64,000 nucleotides of DNA from Rugalucina vietnamica (Eukaryota > Mollusca > Bivalvia > Lucinida > Lucinidae): the NCBI GenBank assembly GCA_964017185.1, contig OZ024874.1:56523356-56587355 (forward strand). Reading direction: 5' to 3'. The translations under genes and the position numbers were made by a program. The notes beneath the pieces are model-generated. The model was not told the origin of the DNA and did no database searches. It saw nothing but the letters and a program-made list of their open reading frames with translations. Within the stretch, counting starts at the first letter, position 1; each line of letters starts with the position of its first letter. Shown here in pieces: positions 56,436 through 64,000 of the stretch.

Positions 56436-58002
56436 CCGCATGACAACAGGTAGTACTGATTACATGTTACAGTAGCAGTTAAACTGACCTGACCACATAA
56501 TTTTATTAAGAACAACATGTCAATACATTACCGTAAATAATCGGTGAATTGTTTGGAAAACACCAATGACAAACGGCGATCTATAAAAAGCTATATGTTG
56601 ACAAATAGTATAACCATAACACCGCCAATTTTTCGTGGTCAAGCTATACCAATGTACTCTAGCACCTGGCATATAGTTACACATTCAAATAAACAGTAAT
56701 AGTTGTACCTTTGTAGTACATATGTCAAACCTGTAAATTTTAAAACGAGGAGGAGTCGATTGTATTTCTTAATAATAGTAACAACGGGTTTCTTCAATCT
56801 TTTTAAAGATCTGTGCATAGTATCACACGATACGTTCATCGGTCCCTAACGCATATATTGCATATATTCATACAGATAAACATAATCAGAAGCTTACAGT
56901 AAATAAAATATTCATTTGGTGTTGATTTTTATGTTTGGCATAAATTAAACTGCTATGACAAAGTATAATAAATCTTCGTCGTTAGTTTGTGCACTTGTTA
57001 CGAGCAAGCATAACAAAACAAGATAAACTGATAAGAAACCTTATACCCCAAAATTTACACAGGTTACTGGCTACTCCTTAACTCATTTTTTCTAACCACC
57101 CTTTTTTGATTCCAAAATACAACACAAGACATTTGAAAACAAAGTAAATATAGGGTAGTGTGCATTTTTTCAAGCTACAGGCCTCTGAATGAAACCTCTG
57201 AGCACCATGTTTTAAATTTAGTAAAATTAATTTAATTTTTAATTCTTTGAAACATACCTGTCTTGAACAAAAATACACCTAGAATGCTTTCAAAAGTCAT
57301 AATATTTACGTAACGCAGACTATTTTGGACCAAAAGCATAGAAATATTTGCAACTTGAAGTGGATGGCAAAATTTTACGACTCCTTTTCCAACCCTACCC
57401 CCGTACTTGAAAAGTCGGAAAAACTCAATATTTTGAAATGTGCCAAACCCATATTTGTTGATTCAAACTTTTTCTTGTATTTTCACACAACATAGAACTT
57501 TGTTATATTTTTCGAATAAAAGTAAGAAATATATAGGGTAGTGTGCACATAAGAGAGAACCAACAACTTGAAAATCGCCATTTTAAGCCTTTTTTCGGCT
57601 GTTTTGTTTCTTAAAGCCCATTTCATAAAACCACCTAAAATTTTAAAACCAGCACAACAAAGACACAAAGACTGACTTAGAAGATCATGTACACATATAC
57701 CGCTGCTAAAATAAACATCGAACTGGTGCAATTAATTTGAAGATGTGCAATATACAAGTTTAATCTACCCTACCCCCTAAATTTTACTGACAACTACAAT
57801 TTTCTGAAAAGTTGCAGAAAATGGGATGAAAAAAATGAAGTTTCTTAGATTGACAATTTTCATGACTCATTCAATTCATATCATTAATATGTATCCAAAT
57901 ATAAAATATTAGGAAAATATCTGCATCCGTTTACGAGATATTCTACAAAAGAAAAACCGGAAGTTCCGAAATGTCAAATGTTAGCAGCGAACATCCTTAA
58001 GC
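56436..58002 (+). other. No gene recognised; AT-rich with a weak internal duplication
   Basis: ATATAGGGTAGTGTGCA occurs near 57147 and 57531, and CTACCCTACCCCCTAAATT near 57765, suggesting an old duplicated repeat. Several 60-80 codon ORFs on the minus strand have no domain signal. Confidence 0.4.
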
Positions 58003-58257
58003 CTGGTGTCCCTTTTATGAGACATAGGCAAACAGAATAGCCCCAGATGTGACGACCTCTTTTCTACATTGTTCTCGCCGATCTGAATGAAAACCGAGTT
58101 GTAAGTTTCTTTTGGTTATAGATACGAAATCGAGAAGTTCGATGAGGTTCATGCCGCCCAAACCATACGCCTCGCCATGGAAGGGTAGTTGTAGGGTTAG
58201 ATGATTTCTGAGCCACAAGTTGATCAGTCGTCGGATAAAACTGCCTGTCCCGTCCAC
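58003..58257 (-). repeat. Repeat with an 80-codon open stretch
   Basis: The right part (AGACATAGGCAAACAGAATA, GCCCCAGATG) recurs at about 45185, so this is a dispersed repeat. On the minus strand a stretch reads FIRRLINLWLRNHLTLQLPF without recognised domain. I do not call it a gene. Confidence 0.4.
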
Positions 58258-58361
58258 AGATACCTTGCTTCTTTTCTACGCGTGTTTGTTGTCACCATAT
58301 TTTGTCGAGTGACAAATTTGATTATAAATTATTCGTAGTATTGACATGTATATTTTCTCAG

Positions 58362-58552
58362 TAGTAGTATATGACTGTTCTTCAACCAAAGAGTGGAATC
58401 AAACTTTTCATGTCATTTCAAAGAGGTCCTGTTTTCATATGACATTGGAAGTTGGGTTCGACGTAATACAAACGAAACACCATGACCACCATCTTTATAA
58501 TAAAAACAAATTCTGTAAAATTCTACAGTATTTGCCAAGTTTGATGCCATAA
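58362..58552 (+). CDS. Candidate downstream exon of the host gene (uncertain)
   Basis: The acceptor ACATGTATATTTTCTCAG is followed in phase 1 by VVYDCSSTKEWNQTFHVISK and RSCFHMTLEVGFDV, matching the phase left by the 50730 exon. It can run to a stop at 58550-58552 with a poly(A) signal AATAAA at 58603. Alternatively it could splice at GAC|GTAATA (58462, phase 0) to a phase-0 acceptor at 63199. Two Cys and an N-x-T site (NQT) fit an extracellular protein. No homology is recognised, and the whole 3-kb LINE would lie in the intron. Confidence 0.35.
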
Positions 58553-59764
58553 AACACCTTTTTTTACATAAGTGAGTGTTGTAAAGATGAATGTCAAGCA
58601 GAAATAAAAAGTCATGACAAGTTAATTCTCCATTAGATGCGCTTTTTACTTTATCGCAAACGTTTCTATAACATTGAAGAAAACAAGAAATTCATTCGCA
58701 TCCATCATGATTTTGTAGCGAAACTACCGTAGTAACCGGTGTTGGGACCGTTTCACCGTCGTCAACGTTGGACAGGGTAATGATGCTCTATCAAAATATA
58801 ATACGATATTTGTCAAAGATAAATTCTCTTAATCTGTTAATCACTGTTTTTGTCCGTTTCATAATATTGTCACAAAGCGAAAATGTGAAGTATAGCTAGA
58901 CAATTTAAAGTCGACGAAGATTCGACACTTGTCGTGTCGACTCAGCGTCAATCAGGTACGCTAGATACATGTTCTAAGCCCCACAAACAGTGCCGATCCA
59001 GACTAATCAAGATATGCTATCCATTTTAGCAATACTATTTCAGTCAGTCATTATAGCATTACATGTATATTTATGGAAGATAGTTTTCCTCATTTTCAAT
59101 ATGTCCACTATTGCAAGGGGGATAACTGGTCGTCTATAGCGCCCAAGTTCAACAGCTAAGGGGAAGGAACCACAAGGGAATCTAGCTAACGGTCCAGCTA
59201 ATCCCCTTTGCCTATCGAAGATTTAAATATACGACAAGTCCTGAGTTTTGCTGACTGCAAAACAGACTCAATCCACTGACGTTCAAGAATATTCGTAAGT
59301 CGTCGTTTTATATTTTCAGCAAGATTCTTTGCAGACGGATAGTTCGACCCAAATCTATATTAAAGAAGTTAAGTAATAGAATTGTGTTTTCATTTCTCGC
59401 AGTAGGCCTAATCACAGTGACAAAATAAAAAAAGTTTGCATATTTTCCCAGTAACAACTATTATACATGTACATGTACTTGTAATATACTCTGTAACGTA
59501 TGAAGCGAATTTAACGGTAACGGTAAGGGTCGAAAGGGTAAGTTCAGGTTAAATTAAAAAATATGTCTTTATTAGACATTTGATAGAGAGCAACGCATAC
59601 ACGTTTTTCCAAATATAGTTTGTATCAGGCTGATGCACCTTTACATGTTCGAAAGACATAAAAAGATGATGAAATATAAGCAATGTTATTGCAAATGTGC
59701 TAATCACGGAGTTGCGAGTTACGCATACTGGAGATAAACCTTATAATATGATAAACCTTATTTT
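58553..59764 (+). other. No gene recognised
   Basis: Mixed sequence with short palindromic words (AGCTAAGGGGAAGG / CCAGCTAATCCCCTT near 59155-59210). No confident feature. Confidence 0.4.
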
Positions 59765-59915
59765 GATTTGATTGATTGTGGTTTAGCTAAGGTCATATGG
59801 AGACGGGAACTCGGTTTATAGTCTCGTCCGACAGACTGGTTGGGGGAAGCCCGAGATAGAACCTGCGACCCCTGGTTTACAAGGCGAGTGACATAGCCAC
59901 AGCGCCACGGAGGAT
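59765..59915 (-). mobile_element. tRNA-derived SINE, third type
   Basis: Minus strand: box A TGGCGCTGTGGCTATGTCAC (59888-59907) and box B GGTTCTATCTCGG (59851-59863), followed by a body reaching the TGATTGATTGTGGTTTAG end. Confidence 0.65.
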
Positions 59916-60119
59916 TCTAAAACCGCAGTTTGATTGATAGACTACTCAGGCAGTCGCAACTTCTATTCAATTTATTCGTTGAATTAATATGACAACTTCA
60001 GTCCACGAACGTCATAAATTGTGCAAAAAGGTTGCAGCTTTAAATGGAATAGATTAGTTACATATATTCCAATGATTAGCCAGGCAAGACCATGATGCCC
60101 TAACCATTGAGTCGCACCA
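59916..60119 (+). other. Short spacer
   Basis: Includes a degenerate tRNA-like box A near 60090-60117 on the minus strand. Nothing else. Confidence 0.35.
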
Positions 60120-60285
60120 TATTTGCACAGGGGGTCCGGACCCCCCCCCCCCTTCCCGCCCCCCTTGAATTGCCAGATTATTGATGTTTGCCATGTCCGT
60201 CAGACCCCTTCTGGGAATTTGGACCGCCGTCCCCCCCCCGCCCCCCCCCCCCCCCCGAGAAAATTTTCTGGATCCGCGCATGTAT
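60120..60285. repeat. C-rich dispersed repeat (GGATCCGCGCATG end)
   Basis: GGGGGTCCGGACCCCC palindrome followed by C runs (60139-60152, 60231-60256) and ending ATTTTCTGGATCCGCGCATG. It looks like a common invertebrate MITE or retroelement end. Confidence 0.5.
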
Positions 60286-61296
60286 GATTATTCGGCAAAA
60301 GCAGTGTCACCTAATAAAATCACCAGTGCATGAACCGGAGACAATATTTCATCGAAGGGACAGACTTAATGACACGTTAAATTGCGGCATGTTTGATTTG
60401 AGAAGGTGTGAAACCATTCGACTGCTTGATTGGTTTTGACAGGAAGTGTCATCGTTAATCCGCTTACAGCCTCTTATTTTTGGCATTGTTAAAACATACA
60501 TATGCTAGGAATTATCTTGTCGTTAAAAGATGATATATATCTAAGGTACGATTGTAATTAATCAAAAAATGTTGTTGTTGTTTTTTGTTGTTATTTTTAA
60601 AATTTCAATCGTGTTTTATTTACTCTGTACGCATTGTTTTTGGTGTCTGGTAATATCAAAATCGCCTGGTAATAAATACGATTAACATGCATGATGCAAT
60701 ATCAAACCCGCAAGGAAGAAACAATAAAAGACCAAGAATATTAAAAGACTTGTTGGAGTGTTTGCTAATATTTGCATAACATGCATAGTTTCTTAATAAA
60801 AAAAAAGTTGTAGCATTGAGTGGACACGGGAGAGTTTGCCTTAACTTTTCCGGTAGCACGATAACTTTGTTTCGTTCTACTACATTTACCTGTGCGCGCG
60901 ATATAGTTCCACTCACTATAATAAAATAAATTTTAAAAACTGAAAATACTATCAAATATCCAATTGAGGCTGAAAAAATAATAATGATGGAACACGGATT
61001 TTATAATAATGATAATAATAATAATAATAATAATAACAATAATAATAATAATAAAATTGATAATGATAAAATTAATAATACAACAACGGCAACTTATATA
61101 TACAACGTAAAGATCTATGCGGTTATAGCCAATCTAGGTGAAAGGCACAGTTGATCTGGATCATCGCTGGTGCCCTTATTAAGATAGTATGGTGAGCGCT
61201 CAACACCATTACTTCCATTTCTCACGGTTCTTGCAATTCTTATTGGGTAACGTGAGATCCGCAAGCATTTCCGGTTGCACTTCCATTTCTCACGAC
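60286..61296 (+). other. No gene recognised; (AAT)n at 61003-61055
   Basis: AT-rich with an AAT microsatellite. ACTTCCATTTCTCACG is repeated near 61212 and 61280. A 99-codon minus-strand ORF (60656-60955) is Phe/Leu-rich without domain support. Confidence 0.45.
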
Positions 61297-62028
61297 CTAT
61301 CGGGTCTCACGCGACAACGGCTCTTTGAAGGTACCTAGATCCAAGACCACCCTGTATGATAGTTCATTTTCGGCTTCAGCGCCAAAACTATGGAATGCTT
61401 TACCGGGCGAGATAAAAACGTCAACTACACTTGACAGTTTTAAAAAGGCAGCAAAGCATCATTTTATGTTATGTTCTTAACATCATTTGAGTGCAACAAT
61501 GATATGTGATTTTGGCCACTTTAGCTAAATTATAATTTTGTCTCAACTGCTGCAGGCATATTATGTACCTGCAGAGCTGGGAGGTGGTTCGTGGAGCAGC
61601 TCTTCGTAATGCTCCGGCTCCATCATGCAAGTATCTTTCTATTTTAATCTATTTTGAAGTCTGATTTCAAAAGATTTGTCAGTATATTTTTACCGTGAGC
61701 AATGCTACAAATGTAGAAAAAACTTTTATCCAAATGTTAAATTTTACCGATTCGTAAAATACTAGTAACCAAGCAAAATGTTTTATACGCTCATTCGTGT
61801 TTTAAATTTAATAGTTGTTTTATCCGTCAAGTGTTCTATTCCTTTTATTTATTTATTATTTTAATGTTATTTTAAGAGAATATGTATTGTTTGTGTTCAT
61901 TTGATTGTTTGTATATATGTACAAGTCATAATTGTTATACAGAGGGCCGCAAGGTAGAATAGCTGATGAAGCTAAGCGCGTCACCCTCTTAAAACATTGT
62001 ATAGATAAATAAAAAATAAATAAAAATT
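61297..62028 (+). mobile_element. LINE 3' fragment, CR1/jockey-like ORF end
   Basis: An open stretch near 61340-61480 reads SSFSASAPKLWNALPGEIKT, then DSFKKAAKHHF and a stop. This is the usual C-terminal signature of CR1/jockey-type ORF2 proteins. A 3' UTR follows to AGAGGGCCGCAAGGTAGAAT and an ATAAATAAAAAATAAATAAA tail. It is 5' truncated. Confidence 0.75.
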
Positions 62029-62983
62029 CTGTTTGCTTAGAGAATTTTCATCGAAAAATTGAATAAAATTTAAAAATCACACCTGATGCCCCTAAGAACT
62101 GAAGTGGACTCACCCAAATGATAATGATGGGAAAATCCATTCGTCAAATACGGGTTAACATGAAAATGTTCTGGTTACTGGCTAATCCGGCAAAGAACAA
62201 TCAAAAAGTATGAAAGACTTAATAGATTAATAAAACAAATAAATATAATGGCCATTTTCAATAAGATACTGAGCCCTTTCAAAGGGCGCTTATTGATTAA
62301 CTTTTAGGCGTATACCCACCGCTGAACATACGATGGTGTGAACTTTGACACATTTTATGTGATTTTTGTGTATGTTTGCATTGTTTTTGTTTCATTTCAT
62401 TTATATACCTATTTTCATTTTTTCCAGTTTTTACCTGTAAAACGTGATAAAGGCGAATGCCGAAAGTGCTAAGTTTGAATTGCTCTTCCACTGTTAATGA
62501 TTCAATCCCCTATATAATTTCTCAGTTTATAAAACCCCAAAAAAATTCTAATCTGGTGAAACAGGCGAAATAATCATCAAAGACTTAGCTCCTGAAGGGG
62601 CTATGTTGTACCACAGGTTTGTCGGTTAATGACCCATAATGGTGCAATATGGCCCAGAGATCAAAGGACTGTCATAATTAAATGATTACCTCATTTCTGC
62701 TGGGGGCAATTGAGAGGTCCCTAAAAGATGATACCTGTGATCCACTGCTTACTGGTTTTATGATACCTAATAACCTGTGGAATAAAACTGCCTCCCTCTA
62801 CAATCAATATTGATTTAACCTGTTTGGGCCTATATCTGTATTCAAAGTCAATGTCAGGCCACCAGGTGTTTAAGTGTCCTGTCCCTTATCATTGACCAAC
62901 TTAGGACCCTCATTAGACAAGGAAATATGTCTTTAACTGACTTCTGACTTCTAAATGAATTCTGCAGGCTGGCTTTAAAAACG
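62029..62983 (+). other. No gene recognised
   Basis: Unique-looking sequence, with no transposon ends or exons seen. Confidence 0.4.

Positions 62984-63024
<41 letters not shown>
62984..63024. repeat. Poly(A) tract
   Basis: 41 A residues without a recognisable retroelement body upstream. Confidence 0.9.
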
Positions 63025-63025
<1 letters not shown>

Positions 63026-63187
63026 GAAACTACTCCTGTGCCACAGAGGAAAACTAGGAATGTTTTGAAATATGAAACCATGACTAATCTATTTTTGGGG
63101 AAGGAATATCCAGTTCTAATCTAAGTTTAGATTATACTCTGTATCATAACCTAAAACACTCTCTCTTGTCAGAGTAGGTGTTGACAG

Positions 63188-63462
63188 ATAAATTACAGAT
63201 CTTAACAAACCATGAACAAACTTCAGAAAATTTTTCTGATAATGAAACAGAAAACTACATTAGAAGGTTATACAAATTGAATAGTTGCATTTTATGTTTG
63301 TACAAGCAGTTTCATCAGAAAACCTTTCTCCACGGTTTTTCAAACAACCCAAAGCAACCTGAAAGAAGAGTAAATAAAGAGGCTGTATACAAAACAACAA
63401 GTCCTTCTGTTGGTGCGAACCTGAGGTATATTTCTCTCACCCGGCACATTTGCAAAGAATGA
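63188..63462 (+). CDS. Candidate 3' terminal exon of the host gene (uncertain)
   Basis: Acceptor options are GGTGTTGACAG (phase 1, 63188) and AAATTACAG (phase 0, 63199), downstream of a CTCTCTCTTG pyrimidine tract. The frame reads ILTNHEQTSENFSDNETENY, then RRLYKLNSCILCLYKQFHQK and further to a stop at 63462, with AATAAA at 63519. It is polar and slightly basic, as a cytoplasmic tail might be. Nothing identifies it by homology, and chance cannot be excluded. Confidence 0.3.
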
Positions 63463-63582
63463 ATATATTTCTACGGCCATTCTTCTTTTTGTCAATTCCT
63501 GAAGTGAAGTTGTAATGTAATAAAATGTGGAAGAGGAGAAATGTGGGCTCCTGCCCATTGGGGCTGCGAGAAATAAATTTTA

Positions 63583-64000
63583 ATGCCCCCAACTTCGGAA
63601 GAAGTTGAAGGGGCATATTGGTTTGGGTCTGTCCGTGCAGTGCAGTCAGTCTGTCTGTGATGTGTGAGTAACGCTTAGCACTCAGTCAGGAACCGTTAGA
63701 TTTAGGATCTGAATATGAATATGAATATGAAAATTAAGAGGACCTGTATTTTTTCTTTCAGGTAAATTCAAGGGGCTAGGGGCCGGGCCCATTCTGTGAG
63801 AGTTATTCCCCTTTTTAATTCTTGATACATGTAATGTGAATAGAGTGGGTACCTTGTGTGCGCAACTTCTCCTACAGTTTTATTCCGATTCTCTTGAAAC
63901 TTTACAGATGTTGTGACCCTGCTTTGAAGATATGCATGTGGTTTGGATATAATCCTCAAATAAATTTTTGTCACTTTGTTCGCAATTTGAACTTAGCCAT
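63583..64000 (+). repeat. Start of a hairpin-headed dispersed repeat, cut by the window end
   Basis: Opens with the hairpin GCCCCCAACTTCGGAAGAAG...GGGGCATATTGG and GTCTGTCCGTGCAGT. This is the same architecture as the head at 39331 (GC-rich hairpin, then TATA/CATATT text, then CGTCCG-like text), with different sequence. Confidence 0.5.

Noticed and set aside
58015-58257. 80-codon minus-strand coding exon
   Set aside because: Part of it recurs at about 45185 as a repeat. It has no domain, and its splice sites are poor.

Overview
This is animal nuclear DNA, AT-rich and intron-like, most likely from a marine invertebrate and probably a bivalve mollusc. The reasons are the dense mix of old and young transposons, tRNA-derived SINEs, foldback MITEs and dispersed repeats of a kind I associate with bivalve genomes (units opening with GCTCACCTGAG and carrying CAAGATGGCCGCCA). 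The species assignment is recognition, not proof. There are no bacterial operons, rRNA genes, CRISPR arrays or convincing free-standing tRNA genes.

The only host gene I can support is on the + strand and spans at least 48 kb. It appears as short exons between strong splice sites: 3138-3167 (a 30-nt micro-exon), 3791-3868, 13136-13399, 15204-15358, 34669-34824, 44026-44164 and 50730-51017. Intron phases fit without exception (1-1, 1-1, 1-1, 1-0, 0-0, 0-1, 1-1). The exons at 15204, 34669 and 44026 together encode one complete F5/8 type C (discoidin) domain of about 149 residues, from the first Cys to the closing E-x-x-GC motif. A Cys-containing exon precedes it and a six-Cys exon follows, so the product is probably secreted or a cell-surface protein. 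Its 5' end lies left of the window. Two candidate 3' exons (58362 and 63188/63199) are weaker.

The rest is intronic or downstream sequence built from mobile elements. At least eleven fragments of one retroelement share a fixed 3' end, and the longer ones encode the end of a reverse transcriptase I compare with Penelope-like/Naiad-like elements. Region by region: 1-13 kb has retroelement tails, SINEs with target-site duplications, and a tandem repeat carrying AGGTCAnnnTGACCT-like palindromes. 13.5-16.7 kb has a twin-palindrome MITE and a cluster of RFX X-box motifs. 16.7-29.2 kb has four copies of a long dispersed repeat; the fourth holds a 3.5-kb TA-flanked transposon, which itself holds a retroelement tail and a TTA-flanked element packed with CGTACG motifs. 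30.2-34 kb has a TRIM-like element and a 2.7-kb element with about 450-bp inverted arms. 35.7-40.8 kb is a 5-kb inverted duplication. 41.5-42.2 kb is a tandem array with perfect DR1 motifs. 46.3-48.6 kb is a decayed LINE, and 52.1-55.6 kb is a nearly intact LINE of the same family, antisense to the host gene, with a 1063-aa endonuclease/reverse transcriptase ORF. 61.3-62.0 kb is another LINE tail.

Several insertions are dated relative to each other by comparing filled and empty sites between repeat copies inside the window. All family names and domain calls come from reading the sequence, without database searches.
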